Assembly (NCBI RefSeq): GCF_900114485.1
Contig: NZ_FOTF01000009.1
Span: 1-64,000, forward strand
DNA from: Loktanella salsilacus
GTDB taxonomy: Bacteria; Pseudomonadota; Alphaproteobacteria; Rhodobacterales; Rhodobacteraceae
DNA: 64,000 bases
Direction of reading: 5' to 3'
Under the pieces are notes generated by a model. It did no database searches, had not been told where the DNA came from, and saw nothing but the letters and a program-made list of their open reading frames with translations. Within the stretch, counting starts at the first letter, position 1; each line of letters begins with the position of its first letter. Positions 1 to 7,697 of this stretch are shown in pieces. The position numbers and the translations under genes were made by a program.

Positions 1-253
1 AATCGCTATACTTCTCCCTGACCAACGTCACGGCGAACTCACGCACCGCTGGGTCAATCCAATTGTTGGATTGACGACCACGCGCCTTGTGCCGGATGGC
101 ACCAGGACCTCCAGTCTGAAAATCCTTCAGCAACCTATGGACCTGTCGCCGGCTCAATCCCAGCACGTTGGCTGCTGTCACGGCCGTCATCACGCCGCGT
201 GTCACTTGGCTCAGTACTTCAATGCGGTTCAGTTCGCGCTCGCTCATGATCAT
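1..253 (-). CDS. ISNCY family transposase, N-terminal part (cut by window edge)
   Basis: Eighty-four codons are visible, starting MIMSERELNRIEVLSQV and running off the left edge without a stop. The segment carries the N-terminal helix-turn-helix typical of ISNCY/IS481-like transposases: AANVLGLSRRQVHRLLKDF followed by GPGAIRHKARGRQSNN. It would bind the terminal repeats and, with the DDE catalytic domain that lies outside the window, move the element. The start at 253 is chosen because the MIMSEREL opening is usual for the family; a second ATG lies two codons inside. Identification is by recognised sequence pattern, not by search. Confidence 0.75.
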   Translation of the reverse strand, partial: MIMSERELNRIEVLSQVTRGVMTAVTAANVLGLSRRQVHRLLKDFQTGGPGAIRHKARGRQSNNWIDPAVREFAVTLVREKYSD

Positions 254-345
254 CAATCCCACGGCCACACTCCAATCCTGCTTGATCAAGAGGGAAGTGT
301 GACACTTCTACTTTGCAGATGTGAGACATTCTAACTTTGCGCGTA
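1..345 (-). mobile_element. ISNCY (IS1202-like) insertion sequence, one end
   Basis: The left edge holds the 5' part of a transposase gene read leftwards plus the terminal DNA outside it. Two similar direct copies, TGTGACACTTCTACTTTGC at 298-316 and TGTGAGACATTCTAACTTTGC (21 bases, 320-340, given here only by its shared core ACTTTGC), lie at the outer end, as in IS1202/ISNCY termini. The first copy overlaps a perfect inverted repeat GAAGTG-TGA-CACTTC (295-309). The exact element boundary is inferred as shortly after 340; the rest of the element lies outside the window. Confidence 0.7.
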
Positions 346-351
346 CATCCG

Positions 352-501
352 TTGGACGTATAATCAGAGTTATGTAATATAATTTGTCATGATTTTCATA
401 CCACGCTCTAAGGTACCGACCAAACCCAGCCTAATCCATGATCTTTTAAAATCCGGAATTGACATATTAGTTCTAGCATACAAGTATCCCAGTAGTGCTA
501 G
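352..501 (+). promoter_or_regulatory. Promoter region of the GntR/sugar-acid locus
   Basis: Two sigma70-like promoters can be read. One is TTGGAC (352-357), a 17-bp gap, then TAATAT (375-380), only about 12 bp outside the insertion-sequence end. The other is a perfect -35 TTGACA (459-464) with a weak -10 AAGTAT (482-487) at 17 bp. An inverted repeat CTAGCA (473-478) / TGCTAG (496-501) straddles the second -10 and could be an autoregulatory operator. All assignments are inference from sequence. Confidence 0.4.
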
Positions 502-546
502 CCACTTGGCTTGCCTGCAACTGGGGGCGATGTTTTGTTGATAGAT

Positions 547-1302
547 ATGACCAACGCCGAAGATCAGCCAACTGCAGAGTTGACGATCCTTCAGCTGTTG
601 GCTGGTACTGTCTTAGACGCCAACCAAAACATTACGTTTCAGATCTTTGATATTCTGCGCGATCTGATCGTCTCGGTCAGACTGCGCCCCGGACAACGGC
701 TGTCGGAAAAGGAAATCGCGGCTGCGCTGTGCACTAGCAAAACGCCAGTGCGTGAAGCGATGATCCGGCTGGACGAGATAAAACTGGTGCGGATCGTGCC
801 ACAAAGCGGCACCTATGTGACCAAAATCTCGGTGAGCCGCTACAGAACTGCGTGCTTTATTCGACTACAGCTTGAACTTGGCGCAGTGCGCGGCGCGGCT
901 TTGACGCCTGACCCACACCAATCCATAGCGGTTCTTGATGGCATTCTATCCCAGACGGCCAAAGCGATTGCGCAAGAAGACGACGCCGCATTTTGCACCC
1001 TTGATGACGCCTTTCACCGCCAATTATTCATCATGGCCGGCTTTAAAGACGCATGGTCGACCGCCCGGCGCACCCAATTTGACGTCAACCGGGTCCGCCA
1101 CATCCGCCGTATGCAGCGGATCATCACAGGTCCAGCACAGTTAGCTGACCATCAGGCCATCGTAGATGCCATTCGCGCGCAGGATGGTGCCCGCGCCGAG
1201 GACGCCTTGCGGGCGCATATCGGCGACCTGGATCGCCAAATCAGCGCACTGGTCAGAGATGACAAGATGCGCGGCTTCATTGCCCTTGAGGACTCAATTT
1301 AA
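547..1302 (+). CDS. GntR family regulator, FadR/FCD subfamily
   Basis: Predicted DNA-binding repressor or activator of 251 residues. The winged helix-turn-helix lies at about residues 30-95, with the signature RLSEKEIAAALCTSKTPVREA. The helical FCD effector domain follows, with DDAFHRQLF and later His residues that usually bind a metal and a small organic acid. ATG 547 is used as start; in-frame TTG codons at 511, 535 and 538 are alternatives, and a GGGGG run at 523-527 would suit TTG 535 better. About 30 residues precede the DNA-binding domain, longer than usual. It stands just upstream of sugar-acid genes in the same direction, so it probably controls them and senses a pathway intermediate. 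The effector is unknown. Confidence 0.85.
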   Translation: MTNAEDQPTAELTILQLLAGTVLDANQNITFQIFDILRDLIVSVRLRPGQRLSEKEIAAALCTSKTPVREAMIRLDEIKLVRIVPQSGTYVTKISVSRYRTACFIRLQLELGAVRGAALTPDPHQSIAVLDGILSQTAKAIAQEDDAAFCTLDDAFHRQLFIMAGFKDAWSTARRTQFDVNRVRHIRRMQRIITGPAQLADHQAIVDAIRAQDGARAEDALRAHIGDLDRQISALVRDDKMRGFIALEDSI

Positions 1303-1385
1303 AGGCCGCGATTGGATGATCGCAATTCGGGCGGTTTCGCAGGCCTAAAACCAAATTTTGCAATTATTCTTTGGGAGGAGAAACA

Positions 1386-2939
1386 ATGCAATTTAGAACA
1401 ATGGCAACCGCCGCGCTGGCGACCTCGGCGCTGACAGCGATGGGCCCCGCTTGGGCTCAGGACAGCTTTCGGATCGTGGATGAACCGCTCGACCTGACCA
1501 TCCACATGCACTGGGACCGCGCGCAAGGCTACCGCGAGGATTATCCGGTCGAGCTGAAAGCGCGCGAGCTGACGGGCATTAACCTGATCGATACCACGTC
1601 TGGCAAGAATACGACGGACACTGCCGAAGCGATGAACCTGTTGCTGGCCGAAGGCGACATGCCCGATATCGTCGGCAGCCAGTTGATCAAACAGCCGGTG
1701 AACGAATTCGGACCACAAGGGGCATTTGTGCCGCTGAACGATCTGATCGACGAATATGCCCCCAATATCACAGCCTTCTTTGACGCCCGGCCAGAGCTGC
1801 GTCAGGCGATTTAGGCCTATGACGGCAATATGTATTACATCCCCTATCTGCCTGACGGCAAATATGGTCGCGCCTATTTCGTGCGGCAGGACTGGCTGGA
1901 TCAGCTGGGGCTGGACCAACCGGACGACGTGGACGCGCTGCACGACGTGCTGCTTGCGTTTCGCGATCAGGACCCCAATGGCAACGGCCTTAAGGACGAA
2001 ATCCCGTTCTTTGTGCGCGATTGGGAGGAGGTCATTCGCCTTGTCACCCTGTGGGATGGCCGCTCTTCCGGGTCAGACACGCCACATGATTTTCTTGTCA
2101 CCGATGCGGGCGAAATCGCGCATCCTTACGCGCAGGACACCTATCGTATCGGCCTATCGCATGTCGCCGACTGGTATGCTGAGGGACTCATCGACAACGA
2201 AGTGTTCACGCGCGGCGTCTCTGCGCGGGACTACCTTTTGTCAGAAAACCTTGGCGGGATGACCCACGACTGGTTCGCGTCGACCTCTGGCTACAATGCA
2301 GCCTTGATCGATAAAATCGAAGGCTTCGACTTCATCCCCTTTTTGCCGCCCGCGTCTGTCAGTGGCAAACGGATCGAGGAACACAGCCGTATACCGATCA
2401 AACCTGATGGCTGGGCCATCAGCCACACGAACCAGCACCCCATTGAGACGATCAAGTACTTCGACTTTTGGTTCACAGAAACCGGCCGCCTGCTGTCGAA
2501 CTTTGGTGTCGAAGGCGAAACCTGGGACATGATTGATGGCGAGCCCGTCTTTAAGCCAGAGGTCCTGAACAGCGACCGCGCCGTCAACAGCCAACTGTGG
2601 GAAGTCGGAGCCCAGATCAAGAAGGGGTATTGGCAGGACTACCGCTATGAATGGCAATGGACGGCAGAGGCCGCCCGCAAAGGGATAGAGCTTTACGATT
2701 CTGAGGACCTATTGGTTGACCAATTCCTCGGCGTCGCTTTCAGCAAGGAAGAGCAGGAAGTCTATGATCGCTACTGGCCGTCCATTCAGACGTATATGTT
2801 GGAACGGCAGCAAGCTTGGGTGCTTGGGTCCGGCGATATCGATGCGGACTGGGATGATTACATCAGCACCCTGAATAAAATGGGCTATGACGACGTGATC
2901 GGCGTGATGAACGCCGCCTACACCCGCCAGTACGACTAA
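1386..2939 (+). pseudogene. ABC extracellular solute-binding protein, interrupted by an in-frame TAG
   Basis: The reading frame encodes a 517-residue periplasmic sugar-type binding protein. A signal peptide runs to about residue 24 (PAWA/QDS) and a strong GGGAGGAG ribosome site sits before ATG 1386. Codon 143 is TAG (1812-1814), between ARPELRQAI and AYDGNMYYIPYLPDG; the same frame then continues without damage to the natural stop. Everything else in the frame is intact, so this is a recent nonsense mutation, a sequencing error or, least likely, readthrough. The protein resembles the large LipO/YtcQ-type binding proteins of carbohydrate ABC systems. No permease or ATPase gene adjoins it, which is odd because such proteins normally sit with two permeases. 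Confidence 0.8.
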
Positions 2940-3004
2940 TCGCAAAAGCAGTGCGGCTGTCATGGCCGCGCTGCGTCAACGATATCGCTAGAAAGGTAAG
3001 ACAC

Positions 3005-4132
3005 TTGAAGGTTCTCATTGCAGGAACCGGCTTTGCCGGCCAAGGACACGCCGATGCCTTTAGGGCTGCAGGCGCCGATGTCGTTGGCATCGTCGGACGC
3101 ACGCCGCACGTCGTGCAGGATGTCGCGGCCAAAATGGGCATCCTCTTTGCTGGTTGCGATTGGCAAGAGGCGCTGGATGCCTGCAAGCCTGACATCGTAT
3201 CCATCGCAACCCCCGGCGGCGCGCATTACGCGCCAATCAAACAAGCCATCGCCTTTGGCTGCCATGTTTTTTGCGACAAGCCGATGACGGATGACAGCGC
3301 CACGGCCATTGAACTGAACGCGCTTGCACAGGCCAAAGGCATCAAAACCGCCTATGCGGCTAGCTTTCGCTATGCGCCCAGCGTGCTGCACGCCAAACGG
3401 CTTGTCGCCGCCGGCGCCATTGGCGAGCCGACGGAAGTTGAGTGTATCTCTCACTTTAACCTAGAGCGCGAAATTCCCTTTGGCTGGTCACATCGCAAGA
3501 AAGACGGCGGCGGGCGGTTGAACAACAACTTCACCCATACGCTGTCGATTGTGGCCTCTGTGGTCGGCGAAAAGATCCTGAACATCATCGGCGAAGTGCG
3601 TGATGATCTGGGGCGCGCGCCCATCGTCGAAGGCGTGCATAACTTTGCCACCCGGCGCGATTTCATCCCAAAGGACCTGAACGATCCTGCGCTGAAATGG
3701 GGCATCAGCGATGTGGAATGGTCCTATACCGTGATGGCGCAACTCGAAAGCCCGCTGGCAGAAAAGCCCGTCTCGGTCCTGTTCAAGCACGGCGGTTTGG
3801 TGCCGCGCTTTCATGATGACCACATCGTATTCTACGGCACCAAAGGCGCGATCTATGTCAAGGGCCACTATGGCAGTGGCCAGTTGTCCCATTACGGCGA
3901 CGATAAAACCTGGCGCGACCTGCCCCTGCCCGCTGACATCGCTGCCGCAGTTCCGGACGTCGCTGGCGAGACAGAGCAATGCTGGCACACGCTGGCACGT
4001 CTTTTCGTGCGCGATATTCGCGGCGAGGCAACAGAGCCCTACCCCACCTTCGCGGAAGGCAGCCAGTATCAGCAAATCATCGATCTGATCCGCAAGAACG
4101 ACAATTGGACCGATGTGTCGGGCCTCGCCTGA
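3005..4132 (+). CDS. Gfo/Idh/MocA family NAD(P)-dependent oxidoreductase
   Basis: Probable 375-residue sugar or sugar-acid dehydrogenase. The N-terminal Rossmann fold shows GTGFAG at residues 7-12, and the family EKP-type motif appears as CDKPM at about 90-94, whose Lys is catalytic in relatives. The C-terminal alpha/beta domain carries the substrate site. TTG 3005 is chosen as start because it directly precedes the Rossmann strand and lies 8 bp after AAAGG (2992-2996). The gene sits between the binding-protein pseudogene and a mannonate-dehydratase-like gene, so it may interconvert a hexuronate or inositol-like compound. The substrate cannot be read from sequence. Confidence 0.85.
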   Translation: MKVLIAGTGFAGQGHADAFRAAGADVVGIVGRTPHVVQDVAAKMGILFAGCDWQEALDACKPDIVSIATPGGAHYAPIKQAIAFGCHVFCDKPMTDDSATAIELNALAQAKGIKTAYAASFRYAPSVLHAKRLVAAGAIGEPTEVECISHFNLEREIPFGWSHRKKDGGGRLNNNFTHTLSIVASVVGEKILNIIGEVRDDLGRAPIVEGVHNFATRRDFIPKDLNDPALKWGISDVEWSYTVMAQLESPLAEKPVSVLFKHGGLVPRFHDDHIVFYGTKGAIYVKGHYGSGQLSHYGDDKTWRDLPLPADIAAAVPDVAGETEQCWHTLARLFVRDIRGEATEPYPTFAEGSQYQQIIDLIRKNDNWTDVSGLA

Positions 4133-4156
4133 AGCGCAGCAAAAAAGGTGTAAGCC

Positions 4157-5383
4157 ATGAAAATTACTGATGCAAAAGTCTTCGTCGGCGGCCCCGGCAA
4201 GAATTACGTCACCCTGAAAATCATGACCGATCAGGGTGTCTATGGCCTTGGCGACGCGACGTTGAACAACCGCGAAACGCTGCCCGCCGCATATTTGCAG
4301 GACTATCTAATCCCGAATCTGATCGGCATGGACCCCCGCAACAGCGAGGATATCTGGCAGTTCTTTTATCGCGGCGCCTATTTCCGCCGCGGCCCCATCG
4401 CAATGGCGGCCTTTGGGGCCATCGACATCGCGCTATGGGACATAAAGGGCAAGCTTGCCAATATGCCGCTCTATCAGCTTTTTGGCGGCAAAAGCCGCGA
4501 GGGTGCGATGGTCTATGCCCATGCGACGGGCGCTGATCTAGAGGATCTGATGGACTCCATCGCCCATTATGTCTCGCTCGGATACAAGGCTGTGCGGGTG
4601 CAATGCGGCATTCCCGGCATGCCCACAGCCAGCTATGCCGTTCCTGAAACGAAGGGGCAAGGCAAACATTACGTCAGTGATTTCAGTGGCATACGGCCGA
4701 AGGTTGAAGTCTGGGACAGCGCCCGTTACATGCGCTACATGCCCGGCGCACTGATGGAAATCCGGGACAGGTTCGGCCCTGACCTGCACATCCTGCACGA
4801 CGTGCACCACCGCCTGACCCCGCGCGAAGCCGCGCAATTTGCCAAAGCAGTAGAGCCAGCAAACCTGTTCTGGCTCGAAGATCCCACCCCCGCCGAGGAT
4901 CAAAACGCGTTGAAGCTGCTGCGCCAGCATTCCACCGTGCCCATCGCCATAGGCGAGGTGTTCAACTCTGTTTACGATTGCAACCGCCTGATCGAACAAG
5001 AGCTGATCGACTATATCCGCATCGCGGTGACCTACGGAGGCGGCATCACACCGGTCAAACGCATCGTTGATCTTGCCGGACTCCATAACGTGCGCACCGG
5101 ATTTCACGGCGCCCCCAGTCACTCGCCTTTATGCATGGCGGCGCAGGCGCATTTGAACGCCTGGGCCCCAAACTTTGGCATTCAGGAATATCTGGTCCTT
5201 GGGACGCCCGCCTGCGATGCCATGTTTCCATCGGACCACAAAATGGAAAACGGTATGGTCTACGTCAGTGACGCCCCCGGACTTGGCGTCGATTTCGACG
5301 AAACAGAGGCCGCGCGCTACAGCTACGCCCCCGGCAGCCACCCCATTGTACGGCTCGAAGATGGGACGATGTGGAACTACTGA
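4157..5383 (+). CDS. Enolase-superfamily D-mannonate dehydratase-like protein (ManD/RspA)
   Basis: A 408-residue member of the mannonate dehydratase group of the enolase superfamily, which dehydrates D-mannonate (or D-gluconate in poor variants) to 2-keto-3-deoxygluconate. It matches the ManD/RspA pattern throughout. Metal ligands are D215 in LHDVHHR, E241 in WLEDP and E267 in IAIGE; acid/base His are H217 and H317, and E344 lies in FGIQEY. The C-terminus ARLEDGTMWN-type ending is kept as VRLEDGTMWNY. A ribosome site AAAGGTG precedes ATG 4157, 24 bp after the previous gene. Many RspA-type members have very low mannonate activity, so the true substrate may be another sugar acid. Confidence 0.88.
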   Translation: MKITDAKVFVGGPGKNYVTLKIMTDQGVYGLGDATLNNRETLPAAYLQDYLIPNLIGMDPRNSEDIWQFFYRGAYFRRGPIAMAAFGAIDIALWDIKGKLANMPLYQLFGGKSREGAMVYAHATGADLEDLMDSIAHYVSLGYKAVRVQCGIPGMPTASYAVPETKGQGKHYVSDFSGIRPKVEVWDSARYMRYMPGALMEIRDRFGPDLHILHDVHHRLTPREAAQFAKAVEPANLFWLEDPTPAEDQNALKLLRQHSTVPIAIGEVFNSVYDCNRLIEQELIDYIRIAVTYGGGITPVKRIVDLAGLHNVRTGFHGAPSHSPLCMAAQAHLNAWAPNFGIQEYLVLGTPACDAMFPSDHKMENGMVYVSDAPGLGVDFDETEAARYSYAPGSHPIVRLEDGTMWNY

Positions 5384-5384
5384 A

Positions 5385-5414
5385 CCGCAGGTGGCACCAT
5401 CGGCCCACCTGCGG
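5385..5414 (+). terminator. Hairpin after the mannonate-dehydratase-like gene
   Basis: Ten-bp perfect arms CCGCAGGTGG (5385-5394) and CCACCTGCGG (5405-5414) with a 10-base loop begin immediately after the stop codon at 5383. There is no clear T run, so it may be a weak or Rho-assisted terminator, or a 3' stabilising hairpin. Confidence 0.55.
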
Positions 5415-5449
5415 CGGATACCGCTATGTCAGCGCTGGCAGCTGCGCCC

Positions 5450-5710
5450 TTAAGTAGTCGAAATGCCGCGCCGCCGTGCCGCGATCCCGCCGAAGGCCAG
5501 ATCATAGGCCGTGCGCCCGTAAAAGCGCGCCGTTTTGTTGTCGATCGGTACAATCGCCGGGTCCTTTAGGCAGGCCAGCGCCGTTGCATAGGGCGAATGG
5601 CAATGCATCACGACCCGCGCCTCTGGCAGGCGGCGGTGGATCGTGCCGTGGATGCACCAAGCCGACGCATCGGGCGCATTTGGCCCTGATGCTGCGGCCG
5701 CGAACCTGCC
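5450..5710 (-). pseudogene. Class II aldolase/adducin fragment
   Basis: The minus strand encodes an 86-residue internal piece of a class II aldolase/adducin-fold protein. Clear signs are APDASAWCIHGTIH, the zinc-site motif MHCHSPYATALACLKDP and NKTARFYGRTAYDLAFGG. The N-terminal third is missing: the reading frame meets the stop codon of the dioxygenase remnant at 5711-5713. The C-terminal half is replaced after RRRGISTT by a stop (5450-5452). It is therefore truncated at both ends and cannot form an active aldolase. Confidence 0.8.
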
Positions 5711-6208
5711 TTAATTGACCCGCGCACGATAGGTCGACCGCATTTCGCCCCGGTCGGTGTAACAGCCGCGCAGATAACGCGATCCGCTACCGGCCGAATA
5801 GGCGCTGCGGCCATGCACGATATGGTGGTTGTCAAAGACCATACATTCGCCCTCCTTCATCAGGAAACGCATCATATAGCGATCTTCTTGTGCCATTCGG
5901 CCAAAGCGGCAGAACGCGGGGTAGTAGGCGTCCAGCATGGTCTGATCCAGATCGAAAATATCCGCCATGTGCTGGCTGATGGTCAGGCCCGTCACGTCGC
6001 CTCGCGCGTCAAGCGCGATCACGTTCTGACGCGACCGCATATCGTAGGTGCCGTGTTCGCAATAGAACGGGATCGCGACCTCTGACAGCAGGCGGAAACC
6101 TTCGGGATCGCGCTCGCGAAAGGCATTCGCAACGGCAACGCCGTCGCTATCGATGCTTTGTCCGCCAGCGACGGAATTTGCGCGGCAATACAGAAACTGG
6201 ACGCCGGG
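5711..6208 (-). pseudogene. Gamma-butyrobetaine hydroxylase-like (TauD/TfdA) dioxygenase, C-terminal remnant
   Basis: About 166 residues match the C-terminal half of Fe(II)/2-oxoglutarate dioxygenases of the butyrobetaine/trimethyllysine hydroxylase type. Visible motifs are VQFLYCRANSVAGG, AVANAFRERDPEGFRLLS and the C-terminal iron/2-oxoglutarate segment FDNHHIVHGRSAY followed by RYLRGCYTDRGEMRSTYR. The N-terminal half with the first iron-binding HxD is absent. The open frame continues upstream to 6310, but that part does not resemble the family and overlaps an ABC ATPase remnant on the other strand. The family acts in carnitine-type metabolism; this copy is a decayed fragment. Confidence 0.8.
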
Positions 6209-6217
6209 GCGTGCTCT

Positions 6218-6513
6218 TCGGCGCTGGATGTGACCACCTAGATTGACGCGCTGTCGGCGATCAAAAAGGCCATTCAGGACACCGGCGTCGCCGCGCTTTA
6301 CATCACCCACGACCTAGCCACCGTCAAAGCCATCGCCGACTAAATCGCCGCCATGCACCGCGGCAAAGTCGTCCGATACGGCCCCAAATCACGGTCCTCG
6401 CGCCGCCCTTCGACGACTACACAGACCTCCTCCTCGCCTCTGTGCCCGCGGTGAAAGTCGGATGGCTCGAAAACGTCATCGCATCCCGCAAGATTGAGAG
6501 CGCGGGCAGGTAG
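6218..6513 (+). pseudogene. Peptide-type ABC transporter ATPase, C-terminal remnant
   Basis: The plus strand reads SALDVTT, stop (6239-6241), IDALSAIKKAIQDTGVAALYITHDLATVKAIAD, stop (6341-6343), then AAMHRGKVVRYGP, which belongs to the D-loop and H-loop region of an oligopeptide/glutathione-type ABC ATPase. A frameshift near 6385 moves the tail to another frame, where PPFDDYTDLLLASVP and a stop at 6511-6513 are found. Walker A, signature motif and Walker B are missing. The fragment is head-to-head with the dioxygenase remnant, with a sharp junction near 6209-6217. Confidence 0.8.
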
Positions 6514-6639
6514 CGGGGGACCAAAAGCCACCAATGGATACTGCCCCATTGGGCCAAATGCGGTTGCTTTACTGACATTTCGAACTGCCGCACCTTGGGC
6601 GCAATAGCGATCAGAGCCTCAGATAAGGATACATACCGG

Positions 6640-7626
6640 ATGAAAATCGGCTTCATTGGTCTTGGTAACGTGGGCGGTAAACTTGCAGGCAGTTTGCTGC
6701 GCAACAAATTCGACCTGACCGTGCATGACCTGAACCCCGCCCTTGTCGCGACTTTTGTCGTCCGCGGGGCCCATGCGGCCACAAGCCCGCTGCAGATGAT
6801 GCAGGACTGTGACGCGGTCATTACCTGCCTGCCTTCCCCCGCCGCCTCTGCCGCCGTGGTCGAGAAAATGTTGCCTGCCATCACCGCCGATAAAATCTGG
6901 ATGGAGATGTCGACGACGGACGAAAGCGAGGTCAAACGCCTGGCCGCTTTGGTCAAGGCGGCGGGCGGCGCGGCGATGGAATGCCCGGTGTCGGGTGGTT
7001 GCCACCGGGCGGATACGGGCAATATTTCAATCTTTGCGGGCTGTGACCGCGCCACGTTTGAACGGATGCTGCCAACGTTGACGACGCTGGGCCGCCGCGT
7101 GCTGCACACCGGCGATATCGGCACCGCGTCGATCCTGAAGGTCATGACGAACTATCTAGCGACCGCCAATCTGCTGACCTGCTGCGAGGCGCTGGTCACG
7201 ATGAAGGCCGCCGGTCTGGATATGAATACGACCTATGAGGCGATGAAGATTTCCTCTGGCACGTCTTTTGTGCACGAGACTGAAAGCCAGTTGATCCTGA
7301 ACGGGTCGCGCGATGTGTCGTTCACCATGGACCTTGTGAAAAAGGATATAGGCCTGTTCCAGAAGATCGCCGATCAAGCTGGCGTGCCGTTGGAAATCAG
7401 CCCGCTCCTGGTCGAAATCTTTAACGACGGCATCGCTCGTTTCGGTGAACGAGAGTTGTCGCCCAACATCATCCGCCGTCTGGAAGAGGCGACCGGTCTC
7501 GATATCCGCGCCCCCGGTTTCCCAGCAGAGCTGACCGATGATGAGCCCGAAGAACAAGGCTATGAGGTCATCCCGACCGGCCTGACCGCCCCGGCGGGTG
7601 CGGCAAAGCCTGTTCCGGCTGAATAG
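6640..7626 (+). CDS. NAD-binding 3-hydroxyisobutyrate dehydrogenase-like protein
   Basis: A beta-hydroxyacid dehydrogenase of 328 residues, likely oxidising a 3-hydroxy acid or tartronate-semialdehyde-type substrate with NAD(P). The N-terminal Rossmann motif GLGNVGGKLAGS lies at 7-18, the substrate-binding motif CPVSGG at 115-120 and the catalytic lysine at K167 in SILKVMTNYL. The usual length is about 290-300; here a Pro/Glu-rich tail of some 30 residues is added. ATG 6640 is chosen because it directly starts the Rossmann strand, with TAAGGAT upstream. The gene faces the aldehyde dehydrogenase/enolase operon convergently across a shared terminator. Confidence 0.88.
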   Translation: MKIGFIGLGNVGGKLAGSLLRNKFDLTVHDLNPALVATFVVRGAHAATSPLQMMQDCDAVITCLPSPAASAAVVEKMLPAITADKIWMEMSTTDESEVKRLAALVKAAGGAAMECPVSGGCHRADTGNISIFAGCDRATFERMLPTLTTLGRRVLHTGDIGTASILKVMTNYLATANLLTCCEALVTMKAAGLDMNTTYEAMKISSGTSFVHETESQLILNGSRDVSFTMDLVKKDIGLFQKIADQAGVPLEISPLLVEIFNDGIARFGERELSPNIIRRLEEATGLDIRAPGFPAELTDDEPEEQGYEVIPTGLTAPAGAAKPVPAE

Positions 7627-7646
7627 ACCGGACATCTGAAACGGAT

Positions 7647-7680
7647 AAGGGCCGCCAGCATATCGCTGGCGGCCCTTTTC
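7647..7680. terminator. Strong bidirectional Rho-independent terminator
   Basis: Thirteen-bp perfect arms AAGGGCCGCCAGC (7647-7659) and GCTGGCGGCCCTT (7665-7677) have a five-base loop and are flanked by A-rich and T-rich ends. The hairpin sits between the convergent genes ending at 7626 (+) and 7698 (-), so it can end transcription from both. Confidence 0.9.
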
Positions 7681-7697
7681 ATGCGCTAAGCATAACG

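Noticed and set aside
1812-1814. TAG read as pyrrolysine or a programmed readthrough codon
   Set aside because: No pylT-like tRNA or pyl genes are visible, the family has no such residue, and no readthrough context was seen. A nonsense mutation or sequencing error is simpler.
6514-6639. Minus-strand fragment with HLAQWGSIHWWLLVPRYLP resembling an insertion-sequence tail
   Set aside because: Too short and without terminal repeats or transposase motifs to assign.
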